From Bog-257 sp963846715 (GTDB taxonomy: Bacteria > Acidobacteriota > Terriglobia > Terriglobales > Acidobacteriaceae): a DNA stretch of 64,000 nt. Positions 26,830 through 35,964 of the stretch are shown here, one piece after another. A program made the translations under genes and the position numbers. Location of the stretch: assembly GCA_963846715.1 (NCBI GenBank), contig CAWJXA010000004.1, forward strand, positions 310,001-374,000, in the 5' to 3' direction. Numbering within the stretch: position 1 is the stretch's first letter; every line of letters starts with the position of its first letter. Below the pieces are notes generated by a model that was not told where the DNA came from, ran no database searches, and was given only the letters and a program-made list of their open reading frames with translations.

Positions 26830-27927
26830 CTAACTACCTGCCTGACATATTGTGGTGAAGCCAAAGTTCTGGAAGCTCCACCAGCTGTTGACCGAGGTAT
26901 TTGGATCGGCACCGAAGTATCGCAGGAACACCAAATCCTGCAGGTGGTAGGTGAAGTTGTTCAAGGTGTAGGTCCAGGTACCGTAGGGGTGACCCGGGCT
27001 GCCGCCTTCGAGGGGATCGCCGTTTTCCATGATTCCGCAAGGCGTACCGTTGCCGCCGTTGGTAAGAGGATCGTCCATCCACTCGCCTACTTCATGCGAC
27101 AACGCGGAGACGTCCTGCGAAAAGACGCCAGGATGAGTGTCGTAATCGAACATTCCGTAGCTCTGAGCGCCGTTAGCGCTATGGTAGCCGCCGATGCAGC
27201 AACCGCCCTCGGTGAGATACGTGTTCTCGACTATGAACATGGGAAAGCCGGCGGGATTAATCTGGCCGTGCTGGGTCATGTAGTTGCTAATCTGGGTGTC
27301 AAAGTAATTGATGTCAACCTCGGCGACCTGGAACCCAAATGGAGATCCGATGTGGCCGCTTCCAGCAGGTACGTTGAGGGTCAGTTCGGGCAGGATTTGG
27401 ATGCCTGCGGTAGGGCCGCCCAGATAGACGTGATAGTTCGGGTTAGCGGACACACCGCCATCCTGCCAGAAGTTGCCTCGCTGGTAGGCATCCAGGTACT
27501 GCGTAGCGCCCAAGTCGACGCCCCCCTGGGTGTAGTCGGTGCTCTTGTCATAAATTGGCGAGCGAATGGTCATGGCCACCGGACTGAAAGGCCCACCAGA
27601 AAATGGGTCAAAACTCTGGCCGGTGCTGAGCACGATCTTAACTGGGATCAGGTAGGTCGTGATAATGGACGCCGAACCAGTAGCTGGGGTGTTGCCGACC
27701 ATAACGTAGTTGTACTGGTGACTCTGATAGGTAAACGACCCGTTCCAGGTCAGCAACGAAACGGCCGGCTCGGGGGTGCCCGGTGCTGCCGGTTTCGGTG
27801 CCATCACCACGTACCGCGGTACTACTTTCTCATCGCTCTGCTGCGCCGAAGCCAGCGCCGAGAAGCAGCAGCACACTAAAAGGGTCAGCGCCATCAGCTG
27901 ACACAAGCCTGCAATGCGTGTCTTCAT
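26830..27927 (-). CDS. secreted protein with HExxxW motif, possible metalloprotease-like
   Basis: 365-residue exported protein (signal peptide about 1-29, ending ASAQQ). I do not recognise the family. The region SALSHEVGEWMDDPL (about 279-293) contains an H-E-x-x-x-W-x-x-D arrangement that could bind a metal, but it is not a standard HExxH zincin site. Aromatic- and Gly-rich beta sequence and several cysteines (EGGCCIGGYH, CGIM, TICQ) suggest a disulfide-stabilised extracellular fold. It is monocistronic with its own terminator and a long AT-rich upstream region. Confidence 0.6.
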   Translation of the reverse strand: MKTRIAGLCQLMALTLLVCCCFSALASAQQSDEKVVPRYVVMAPKPAAPGTPEPAVSLLTWNGSFTYQSHQYNYVMVGNTPATGSASIITTYLIPVKIVLSTGQSFDPFSGGPFSPVAMTIRSPIYDKSTDYTQGGVDLGATQYLDAYQRGNFWQDGGVSANPNYHVYLGGPTAGIQILPELTLNVPAGSGHIGSPFGFQVAEVDINYFDTQISNYMTQHGQINPAGFPMFIVENTYLTEGGCCIGGYHSANGAQSYGMFDYDTHPGVFSQDVSALSHEVGEWMDDPLTNGGNGTPCGIMENGDPLEGGSPGHPYGTWTYTLNNFTYHLQDLVFLRYFGADPNTSVNSWWSFQNFGFTTICQAGS

Positions 27928-28719
27928 TCGATTGAACTCTCCTTAAACCCACATTCAATGTTTGATTTTCAAGCGCGACCGTAAGGTATCCGATCTGTCC
28001 CGCGACAATCCAGTCACTAGAGGCGCAAGCCAAACGTAAGACGGACTACTCTGAAAGCATGCACTAGCTAGACGTCTGAGGTGGTAGCAAGAAAAATGTT
28101 CCCTACGAGCGGTACTTGAGTGACAGCATCGTATCGCAAGTGAAGTAGTCTAGTCTACGGGAATCAAGTGGTCAGAAGCGGGATAGCCAGGGAATTACAA
28201 ATTTGTAATATATGTACTATCGTACATAGTAGTAGATAAGAACTAATATCTTGATAAGAGCCCCGCAGAAAACTACAATTCCATAAGCCCAAAATAAAAA
28301 CTGTTAGAGTGGTACTTATCCGACGACTTAGCTGCGTACAAGGTCAATCTCTTAATAAAAACTACTTAGGTAGTAGTTTAGCGGCTATCTAATTTTGTAT
28401 AAGCCGTGTATCTACGCGAGCGAGTGCGTCATAAGGACATATTCCAATCGTGTCGCATGCTTCGGCAAGGCTTGAGTATCTGTCGAGTTGGATAATACGA
28501 CGTGAGGCAGGCTCGAGAGCTTTAGAATTGTGTGGTCCGGTGCGCATGACAGGATCATGACTGTGCTTGGGAGAATCGAAAGAGGCGGCTGACCCTTTCT
28601 CTGCGCGAGCTCCCAAAAAATCCGTAGCAACGCCGATGCTGATCTGAAAGCTAGCTCTATCCGGGCCTCACGGATGTTCAGGATTGCCTGAGCAGACCAA
28701 CGAGAGGGGGGAGAATTTT
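27928..28719. other. AT-rich 790-bp intergenic region with palindromes
   Basis: The part from about 28060 to 28400 is much richer in A/T than its surroundings. It holds a perfect 16-bp palindrome ATTACAAATTTGTAAT (28194-28209), TATGTAC/GTACATA (28211-28217 with 28222-28228) and AAACTACT/AGTAGTTT (28359-28366 with 28372-28379). On the minus strand 28412-28630 encodes 72 residues with weak resemblance to a receiver domain (MILSCAPDHTILK, EYVLMTHSLA) lacking the key acidic residues; it may be a decayed response-regulator gene. Confidence 0.4.
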
Positions 28720-29853
28720 ATGCGCCAGAGCCGAACACACCTCCGGTTTGCAGTGATGCTTCTGTTGCTAACCCCACCGCGGTGCGCTGCTCAGCCACAG
28801 CCGACTGACGCAGGCCAGGATGCTGCAATTCGACAGATCGTCGACGGGATCATAACGCCCTTTCTTAGTCAGCACCACATCCCGGGGGCGATTGTCGGAG
28901 TTTCGCTACGCGGCAAGGAATATTTTTTCCCCTATGGAAAGGCTACCGATGCGGGCGACCCGTTCAGACCAGACACACTGGTGGAAATCGGCTCCTGTAC
29001 CAAGGTCTTTACCACCACTCTGTTCGCGCTAGCTGCCAATCGCGGACGAATAGCTCCCAACAACCCGGCCGAACAGTACATGCCGAAGGGGTTTTCGCTG
29101 CGGCCAGGGGCACGCCAAGTTACTCCCCTTGAATTGGCGGATTTCACCTCGGGCATGCCCGACGATCCCACCAACTTGCCGTCTGGCCCTTTGTGGAAGC
29201 GCAATATCGAGCACTACACCACCGACAAGTTTCTGACGTGGGTCTCGCACTGGGAGCCAGCCACCAAGCTTCCCGCCCCATACCTGTACTCTAATGCTGG
29301 AATCGGTCTGTTGAGTTATCTGCTAGCCGAGGCGACCGGGAAGCAATGGGAAGATCAACTGAATTCCGCGATTGTGCAGCCGCTGAATTTGCAGGACACT
29401 ACTCTGCGCCCGACTCCGGAGCAGCGCAAGCGCCTGGCGCAGGGACATCATGCGAACGGCAGCGACGCGCCACCATGGCCGATTTTCGCCTGGTATGCCG
29501 CCGGAGGACTGCGTTCTACGGCGCGCGATATGCTGCGCTTTGGCGAAGCGAACCTCGGACACAAGGAAGTGAATGGCCGTCCGATTTCCGATGAACTCAT
29601 TGCGGCGATGAAATTGGCGCAGACGCCGATCTACACACTTCCCAACGGCCGGAACAAGCAGGCCATGGCGTGGGTCAACAATATTGCCGGCCCGGGAACG
29701 CACCCGGTGATCCTGAAGAATGGCGGAACGGTTGGGTTCGGTACGGTGATCGTAGTCAATCCTGCCAAGGACCTGACCTTGTTCATCGCCGTGAATCAGA
29801 ATGGAAGTAACCCCGCAGGGATTGGGGTCGAAATGGCGCGACACCTTCCATAG
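28720..29853 (+). CDS. serine beta-lactamase-fold hydrolase (class C/esterase-like)
   Basis: Secreted penicillin-binding-protein-like serine hydrolase, 377 residues, signal peptide about 1-24. The catalytic motifs are S92-C-T-K95 (GSCTKVF), Y190-S-N192 (YLYSNAG) and a C-terminal KNGG in place of KTG. Start ATG 28720 is chosen for the strong GGGGGGAG ribosome-binding site; a TTG at 28684 is in frame but poorer. The beta-lactamase PF00144 family covers AmpC enzymes, D-aminopeptidases and esterases; resistance cannot be inferred from the motifs alone. Confidence 0.88.
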   Translation: MRQSRTHLRFAVMLLLLTPPRCAAQPQPTDAGQDAAIRQIVDGIITPFLSQHHIPGAIVGVSLRGKEYFFPYGKATDAGDPFRPDTLVEIGSCTKVFTTTLFALAANRGRIAPNNPAEQYMPKGFSLRPGARQVTPLELADFTSGMPDDPTNLPSGPLWKRNIEHYTTDKFLTWVSHWEPATKLPAPYLYSNAGIGLLSYLLAEATGKQWEDQLNSAIVQPLNLQDTTLRPTPEQRKRLAQGHHANGSDAPPWPIFAWYAAGGLRSTARDMLRFGEANLGHKEVNGRPISDELIAAMKLAQTPIYTLPNGRNKQAMAWVNNIAGPGTHPVILKNGGTVGFGTVIVVNPAKDLTLFIAVNQNGSNPAGIGVEMARHLP

Positions 29854-30010
29854 AAGCCCGCGTTCTTGCGACCTGGCGCGGGGACGATTTTTGCGCTTAG
29901 ACTTTGTCAAACTCGCGCCGTGATTTATCCTGTTGATTCTGGCCTGAATTCACAATTCAAGTGCTCGCATTTCTACAAGATACTCATATTCTGTTTCATA
30001 GAAGGGCATC

Positions 30011-31204
30011 ATGAAAATTGTGGTAATTGGTGCAGGCATGATGGGTTGGGCGGCAGCATTTGACTTGGCCCGGACCCCAAGAGTCGAGGCAGTAACTCTC
30101 GCAGATTCCAACTTGCAGCGGTTAAACGACGCCGTCGCTCGAATCCACAAACTCACCGGCAACCACAAGGTCACGGCTGTGCAACTCGACGTTGCCGACA
30201 CTGAAGCAGTGCGAAAGCTCATGCCGGGTCACGATGGCGTGCTCTCTGCGGTGCCGTACTTCTTCAACCTGGAATTGGCGAAGGCGGCGATTGCAGCCGG
30301 GTGTCACTTCGTCGACCTCGGCGGCAACAACACGGTGGTGAAGCAGGAACTCGCGCTGCACGCTCAAGCGCAAGCAGCGGTTGTGGCGATTGCGCCAGAC
30401 TGTGGTCTCTCGCCGGGCATGGCGTCCATCCTTGCGGCGGAGTTGCTGCGCCGCATTGGTGGCAAGGCCGACGCGCTGAAGATTTATGTCGGCGGTCTGC
30501 CGCAGCGCCCGCGTCCGCCATTCAATTATCAACTCGTCTTCTCTGTCGAAGGCCTGATCAACGAATATGGCGAGCCCGCCAAAGTGCTGCGCCATGGCAA
30601 GCTGATGACCATCGAGCCGCTGACTGAGGTCGAACCCTTCCACATGGAAGGCTTCCCTGAGCTGGAGGCGTTTCATACTTCGGGCGGCGCTTCCACCTTG
30701 CCGGAAACTTTTCAGGGAAGGGTCGGCGAATGTTTTGAGAAAACGCTGCGCTATCCGGGACACGTTGGCATGCTGCGTTCGCTCTATGACTTGGGCTTGT
30801 TTTCCAGCATTAAGCGGGTGGTGAACGGAACCGAGGTAGCGCCACGTCAGGTGATGTCGCGGCTGTTCGAAGAGAAATTTACCAGCGAGGAACCCGAGGT
30901 CACGTTGCTGCGCGTGGAGGCTCACCACGACAGTGTCGTTGCGTCTTTCAGCATGACCGACTATACCGACCCGATTACGCAGACCACATCGATGATGCGC
31001 ACCACGGCATGGCCAGCCTCCATTGTGTTGCAGATGCTGATTAGCGGCGAGATTTCCAAGCGCGGCGGTGTGCGCCAGGAAGTCGATATTCCGGCGCAGC
31101 TCTTCCTCAACGAAATGGCTTTGCGCGAGGTCGTAATTCACTACCGTATCGAGTCGGTCGAGAAACTCCGCGAGGAAGTGCTGGCTGCGGCACAGGGGAA
31201 CTGA
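30011..31204 (+). CDS. saccharopine dehydrogenase-family NAD(P) oxidoreductase
   Basis: Rossmann-fold dehydrogenase of 397 residues; the dinucleotide motif is at the N-terminus (MKIVVIGAGMMGWAAAFDLA). The middle and C-terminal parts (DVLSAVPYFFN-like, HFVDLGGNN, APDCGLSPGMASILAAEL) match the saccharopine/lysine 6-dehydrogenase group. It acts on an amino-acid substrate, probably lysine or a derivative, but this is inferred from family. The stop codon at 31204 directly abuts the TTG start of the DoxX gene, so the two are probably translated from one mRNA. Confidence 0.83.
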   Translation: MKIVVIGAGMMGWAAAFDLARTPRVEAVTLADSNLQRLNDAVARIHKLTGNHKVTAVQLDVADTEAVRKLMPGHDGVLSAVPYFFNLELAKAAIAAGCHFVDLGGNNTVVKQELALHAQAQAAVVAIAPDCGLSPGMASILAAELLRRIGGKADALKIYVGGLPQRPRPPFNYQLVFSVEGLINEYGEPAKVLRHGKLMTIEPLTEVEPFHMEGFPELEAFHTSGGASTLPETFQGRVGECFEKTLRYPGHVGMLRSLYDLGLFSSIKRVVNGTEVAPRQVMSRLFEEKFTSEEPEVTLLRVEAHHDSVVASFSMTDYTDPITQTTSMMRTTAWPASIVLQMLISGEISKRGGVRQEVDIPAQLFLNEMALREVVIHYRIESVEKLREEVLAAAQGN

Positions 31205-31615
31205 TTGAACTTTCTAAATCGACTGCACCCGCTGGGACTGTTGGTTCTGCGACTGGCGTTGGGCACGGTCATGATCGCGCATGGGTACCAGAAGCTCTTT
31301 GGAGGTATGGGTCAGTTCATGGGCATGCTCTCGCATATGGGGGTTCCTCCATGGATGGGCTACCTGACAGTCGCGGCGGAGTTCGGAGGCGGCATCCTGC
31401 TTGTGCTTGGATTTCTGACGCGGCTAGCCGCACTCGCCATATTCATCGATATGCTGGTTGCGATCAGCAAGGTGCATCTGCATAACGGGTTGTTTTCCAA
31501 GAATGGCGGCTTCGAATTCCCCATGGTGTGCGCGGCGATTGCATTTTCGTTGCTATGGAGCGGAGGCGGCCCCATCGCAATTGATTGGCTGTGGGGCAGT
31601 AAAGGCGGACGGTAA
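31205..31615 (+). CDS. DoxX family membrane protein
   Basis: Four-helix inner-membrane protein of 136 residues with the DoxX pattern RLALGTVMIAHGYQKLFGG, YLTVAAEFGGGILLVLGFLTRLAA and a central hydrophobic pair. Members are linked to quinone, sulfur or redox-stress functions, but this subgroup has no proven activity. The start is TTG, immediately after the stop of the saccharopine-dehydrogenase-like gene with no intervening base. Confidence 0.8.
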   Translation: MNFLNRLHPLGLLVLRLALGTVMIAHGYQKLFGGMGQFMGMLSHMGVPPWMGYLTVAAEFGGGILLVLGFLTRLAALAIFIDMLVAISKVHLHNGLFSKNGGFEFPMVCAAIAFSLLWSGGGPIAIDWLWGSKGGR

Positions 31616-31729
31616 GGGAATTCAACGCCAGGAAAACCGCCCGCCCGTTGCGCTGGCGTTCTTTGAAGGCAGACGGATAGGTGGGAAGCGTGGGTGCTTC
31701 CGACTATTCCCGATCCACTATCCACTAAC

Positions 31730-33922
31730 TCAATACTTCGCCAGCTCCGCCATTGCCTGGAACACATGCTCCGCCTGCGGCAGAATCTCATCCTCCAGAA
31801 TTGGCTGGTAGGCGACAAACGTGTCCTTTGCCGCCACGCGCTTCACAGGAGCATCGAGCTTGTCGAAGAGCTCGTCGGCGATGCGGGCCGCAATCTCCGC
31901 GCCGTACCCCCAGCTCAGCATGTCCTCGTGAGCTACAAGCACGCGGCTGGTCTTTGCCACTGATGTCGCAATCGCCTCCCAGTCGTACGGGTTGAGCGTG
32001 CGCAGGTCAATAAGCTCCACGCTGACGCCATGCTCGCGTTCAATGCGTTGCGCCGCCTGGAGCGCGCGCGGAACCACTGCTCCGTAGGTCACCACCGTCA
32101 GGTCATGACCGGGACGAACGATTTTTGCTTTGCCGAACGGAATCATGTAATCCGGTCCGGGATAGGGCGCACGACCAAACGTCTCGCGGTAGAGGCGCTT
32201 GTGCTCCAGGAACAGCACTGGATCATCGCAACGAATCGCCGTGCGCAGAAGCCCATTGGCGTCGAGCGCATTCGATGGGAACACCACGCGCATTCCCGGC
32301 GTGTGGGTGAAAATGCTTTCGCCGCATTGCGAGTGGTAGATGGAGCCGCCGGTAAGATAACCCCCGATCGCGACCCGCACCACTGCTGGCGACGAGAAGT
32401 TATTGTTGGAGCGCCAGCGTATCAGCGGCAGTTCATTGCGAAGCTGCTGCATGGCAGGCCAGATGTAATCGAAGAACTGGATCTCCACCACCGGCTTCAG
32501 GCCGCGTGTTGCCATACCCACGGCCCGTCCTACGATGTTGGCCTCTGCCAGCGGCGAGTTGAAGACGCGGTCGCTGCCGAACTCGTACTGCAGTCCGCCC
32601 GTCAGCTTGAAGACGCCACCTTTGCCTTTGACCTGCTTGTCTTTGAGATATTCCTCGCGGCTGCAGTCGGCAACGTCCTCGCCAAACATTACGATGCGCG
32701 CATCCCGCTTCATCTCGTCGCGGAGGCACGCATTGATTAGGTCAGCCATCGTCTTTTCAGGAGCGGCTGGCGCACCCTTTTCGGCGGGTTGGGGATGGAC
32801 CGGCTCGGTCTGAAACGACCCTGATGTGGGATCGAGGTCCGCAGAGTACACGAACTGTTTGTACGAGTCGGGTGCGGGTAACGCCGCTACCACTGCCCGG
32901 TCAGCTGCGTCCTGGATTTCCGCTTCTGCATCCTTCTCGAGATTGTCGATAGCCTTCTCGTCGAGAATGCCTTCGCGAACCAGGAAAAGTTGGAAGCGCG
33001 TGATGGGATCGCGTTCTACTTCTTTTTTGCGTTCGGAGTCGGGCCGGTAGAGCTTTTCATCATCCGACAGCGAATGCGAATACGGCCGGATCACATGGCC
33101 GTGTACGAAGGCCGGACCTTTGCCGGCGCGAATGTAATCGACAGCGGTTTTCAGCGCGGCGTAACTGACGATGGGGTCGGTCCCATCGATTTCATCGAAA
33201 TGGAAGTTCGGGAATCCCTTGACCAGCTTGCTGATATTGCCACCGGCGGTCCCTACTTCCACCGGCACTGAAATCGCGTACTCGTTGTCTTCGATGAGAT
33301 ACAGGACGGGCAACTTCAGATTGGACGCGGTGTTCAACGACTCCCAGAACTCGCCTTCGCTGGTAGTGCCATCGCCACAGGAGGCGTAAACCACTTCGTC
33401 GCCCTGAAACTGCACGTCTTTGAACTGGCGATAATCACCGTTGACCTTCTGCGCGGCCTCGGGATGACGGCCGAAATAACGTCCCGCTTCGGCGCACCCG
33501 ACGGCTTGCAGGAACTGGGACCCGGTTGGCGAAGACTGGGTCACGATATTCAGCTTCTTGTGCCCCCAGTGAGACGGCATCTGCCGTCCACCCGAGTTGG
33601 GATCGTCCGCCGCGCCCACGGCTTCCAGCAATTGCTCATAAGGTGTCATGCCCAGCGTCAGGCACAGCGCGCGATCGCGATAGTAGGGATAGAACCAGTC
33701 GTAACCCGGGCGCAGCACTATTCCGGCGGCGACCAGCAAGGCTTCGTGCCCCGCGCCTGAGATCTGGAAGAAAATCTTCTGCTGGCGCTTGAGCAGGATC
33801 TCGCGATCGTCGATGCGCCGCGAGGAATACATCAGGCGGTAGATGTCAATCAGCTGCTGGCTGCTGAGTCCTGCATACTTATCGCTGGAAGCAGACTTCG
33901 GCTCTACTTTTGCGGTAGCCAT
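31730..33922 (-). CDS. 2-oxoacid dehydrogenase E1, fused alpha and beta subunits
   Basis: Thiamine-diphosphate-dependent E1 of a branched-chain 2-oxoacid or pyruvate dehydrogenase complex, with both subunits in one chain of 730 residues. The alpha part (about 15-365) carries the ThDP motif GDGTTSEGEFWESLN...EDN (G183 to N213). A linker rich in Pro/Ala (about 370-390) leads to the transketolase-like beta part (about 395-730; FGEDVADCSREEY, FNSPLAEANIVGRAVGMA, GYGAEIAARI). ATG 33922 begins a normal N-terminus. No E2 or E3 gene is adjacent. It differs from AceE at 13.6-16.3 kb, which belongs to the other E1 type. Confidence 0.92.
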   Translation of the reverse strand: MATAKVEPKSASSDKYAGLSSQQLIDIYRLMYSSRRIDDREILLKRQQKIFFQISGAGHEALLVAAGIVLRPGYDWFYPYYRDRALCLTLGMTPYEQLLEAVGAADDPNSGGRQMPSHWGHKKLNIVTQSSPTGSQFLQAVGCAEAGRYFGRHPEAAQKVNGDYRQFKDVQFQGDEVVYASCGDGTTSEGEFWESLNTASNLKLPVLYLIEDNEYAISVPVEVGTAGGNISKLVKGFPNFHFDEIDGTDPIVSYAALKTAVDYIRAGKGPAFVHGHVIRPYSHSLSDDEKLYRPDSERKKEVERDPITRFQLFLVREGILDEKAIDNLEKDAEAEIQDAADRAVVAALPAPDSYKQFVYSADLDPTSGSFQTEPVHPQPAEKGAPAAPEKTMADLINACLRDEMKRDARIVMFGEDVADCSREEYLKDKQVKGKGGVFKLTGGLQYEFGSDRVFNSPLAEANIVGRAVGMATRGLKPVVEIQFFDYIWPAMQQLRNELPLIRWRSNNNFSSPAVVRVAIGGYLTGGSIYHSQCGESIFTHTPGMRVVFPSNALDANGLLRTAIRCDDPVLFLEHKRLYRETFGRAPYPGPDYMIPFGKAKIVRPGHDLTVVTYGAVVPRALQAAQRIEREHGVSVELIDLRTLNPYDWEAIATSVAKTSRVLVAHEDMLSWGYGAEIAARIADELFDKLDAPVKRVAAKDTFVAYQPILEDEILPQAEHVFQAMAELAKY

Positions 33923-34064
33923 CTATTACCTCAGGTGTGAAATGCCAATCCCAGACACGGCGACGAACGTACTCTCATTGTAAATGTTCTGCAGGATTTC
34001 TTGAATTGTCATCGCAGCTCTCCGGCCCGGGTCTGCCTGGAACCTGTAGCTATACTGGAAGGGA

Positions 34065-34787
34065 ATGATACGCACGTTTCGCCCAATTCCGCTTAAGAAA
34101 ATAAACCTTATCATCTTTGATCTCGATGGCACCCTGATCGATTCGGAACACGACCTGGCAGCCGCGGTCAATGCCATGTTGAGGCACTATGGCCGCAAGG
34201 AACTACCCATCGACGTGATTGGCACTTACATTGGCGATGGCGCTCCCATGCTCATTCGCCGGGCGCTCGGCGACCCCACTCATAGTGAGTTCCTGCAGGA
34301 AGCGCTCAATTATTTTCTGCTCTATTACCGCGAACACAAGCTCGACAACACTCGCGTGTACGAGGGTATTGGCGAGGCGTTGCAACAGGCCGGTCAGCGC
34401 GATGGAGCGCCGCGCCAGCTGGCGGTGCTAACAAACAAGCCGGTGCGAGTGTCGCGCGACATTCTCGCTGGCCTCAAATTGGCTGACCGCTTTGTTCAGG
34501 TTTACGGGGGCAACAGCTTCGAGACCAAGAAGCCGGATCCCCTCGGGGCAAATACTCTGATGCGCGAACTGGGCGCGGCTCCCGAAGAAACCGTGATGGT
34601 TGGAGACTCGGGAGTGGACGTGCTCACGGCTCGCAATGCAGGGCTCTGGAGCGTCGGCGTGACCTACGGATTTGCGCCGCAGACTCTGCAGCAGGTCCCC
34701 CCCGACGTGCTGGTGGATACACCGGCCGAGCTGGGTTGCGCGCTGACGGTAAGCGAGGCAAAAGAAAAGGAGCGACCGCAGCGTTAG
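34065..34787 (+). CDS. gph: HAD-superfamily phosphatase (phosphoglycolate phosphatase-like)
   Basis: 240-residue haloacid-dehalogenase phosphatase. Motif I is F-D19-L-D21-G-T-L-I-D, motif II the threonine in LAVLTNKPV, motif III the lysine in SFETKKPDP and motif IV GDSGVDVLTARNAG. The helical cap between motifs I and II and the sequence AVNAMLRHYG are typical of Gph enzymes that remove 2-phosphoglycolate. Substrate assignment is by similarity only. The start codon follows GGAAGGGA closely. It is divergent from the E1 fusion gene and 35 bp ahead of the membrane protein gene. Confidence 0.83.
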   Translation: MIRTFRPIPLKKINLIIFDLDGTLIDSEHDLAAAVNAMLRHYGRKELPIDVIGTYIGDGAPMLIRRALGDPTHSEFLQEALNYFLLYYREHKLDNTRVYEGIGEALQQAGQRDGAPRQLAVLTNKPVRVSRDILAGLKLADRFVQVYGGNSFETKKPDPLGANTLMRELGAAPEETVMVGDSGVDVLTARNAGLWSVGVTYGFAPQTLQQVPPDVLVDTPAELGCALTVSEAKEKERPQR

Positions 34788-34822
34788 GGTATCCCATATG
34801 CATCGACTGCTATCCTTGACCC

Positions 34823-35905
34823 ATGTCGCAGCTGGCCCGCGATCGTTCGCCCTTTCGGGATGGTTTTGCTGCTCTTTGGCACGACCCGGCTTTGCTGGCT
34901 GCCGAGCTCACCTGGCGCTGGTGTTTCGGATTTGCGGCGTGGGCCTTGGTCATCGTCTCCGGCGGGCTCTTCCTCGACAGTCTGAAAGTTTCACCCGCGG
35001 ACCAATTTCTGCTCGGCACATTTCAGCCGCAATTGCTTTCTGGTGCGCTTCATCACATTTTTCAGGGTAGCCTCACACGCTTTGTGCTGGAGCAGTCTGT
35101 GCTTTTGCTGGGCGTAACTTTGCTGTGGTGCTTTGCCGCCGCCGCAGGACGCGCCGCCACGCTGCGGCGGATGGTTGCGATGTTCAGTGCCGATGACGAA
35201 TCCTTTTCGATGACCTGGCAATTCGGGTCGATCTTCGTCCTGCATCTACTGCGCGCAGCCTGGTCATTGATCGCCCTCGCGGTAGCGATGGCGTGTTTGC
35301 TTATCGGCAGTGTCATGGCCCAGAACGACCGCGCGGGATTGGCCGCACTGTTCCTTGTGTTCGGGATCGCACTATCATGCTGGTTTGGGGTAGCTTTGAA
35401 TTGGTTTCTCGGGCTGGCGCCACTGTTTTGCATTCGCAATGGAGCCCCGGCGATGGACGCTCTCGCCCAATCCATTGACTTCGTCTCGCGCCGAGGCGGC
35501 CGCCTGTCTCTGCTGGGGCTGGGATTTTCCCTGCTACGCCTCGTGTGGCTCGGCACTATGGCCCTAGCTATCTTCTCGCCGCTAAGCCTGGTGCCACGCC
35601 TGCATCCAGGGTGGGTGTTACTCATCATGGCGGCTATCGCCCTCGTCTATTTCGCGGGAGCTGACTTTCTGCATCTTGCCCGCCTGGGGGCCTACGCCTC
35701 GCTGGCGGAAGACGACGCGCATTCCATGTCCGAGCCGGGTCTCGGCACCCCTCCCGATCCTCTGCTCGCACCGGAGCTTAGCAGTCCCGATCCCGTGCCC
35801 GCATCCGAACCTGCCCAGCTCTCCGAAATAGCGTCTACGGTCGACCCAGCATGCGCGGATCCGTTTGACCACGCCATCCTCGAACCTTCAGCCATCACCC
35901 GGTGA
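34823..35905 (+). CDS. multi-helix membrane protein of unknown function
   Basis: 360 residues with about six transmembrane helices between 30 and 285, then a Pro/Ser/Glu-rich tail (about 300-360) with no predicted structure. The spacing suggests co-transcription with the phosphatase gene upstream. No family could be named; the general look (AALWHDPALLAAELTWRW at the N-terminus) is that of a conserved acidobacterial hypothetical protein. Confidence 0.65.
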   Translation: MSQLARDRSPFRDGFAALWHDPALLAAELTWRWCFGFAAWALVIVSGGLFLDSLKVSPADQFLLGTFQPQLLSGALHHIFQGSLTRFVLEQSVLLLGVTLLWCFAAAAGRAATLRRMVAMFSADDESFSMTWQFGSIFVLHLLRAAWSLIALAVAMACLLIGSVMAQNDRAGLAALFLVFGIALSCWFGVALNWFLGLAPLFCIRNGAPAMDALAQSIDFVSRRGGRLSLLGLGFSLLRLVWLGTMALAIFSPLSLVPRLHPGWVLLIMAAIALVYFAGADFLHLARLGAYASLAEDDAHSMSEPGLGTPPDPLLAPELSSPDPVPASEPAQLSEIASTVDPACADPFDHAILEPSAITR

Positions 35906-35964
35906 GGTGACTGCGGTCACTGCTCCTGTGGCCATACTGCGCGAACGTCATAGTAGGAGGGCTT

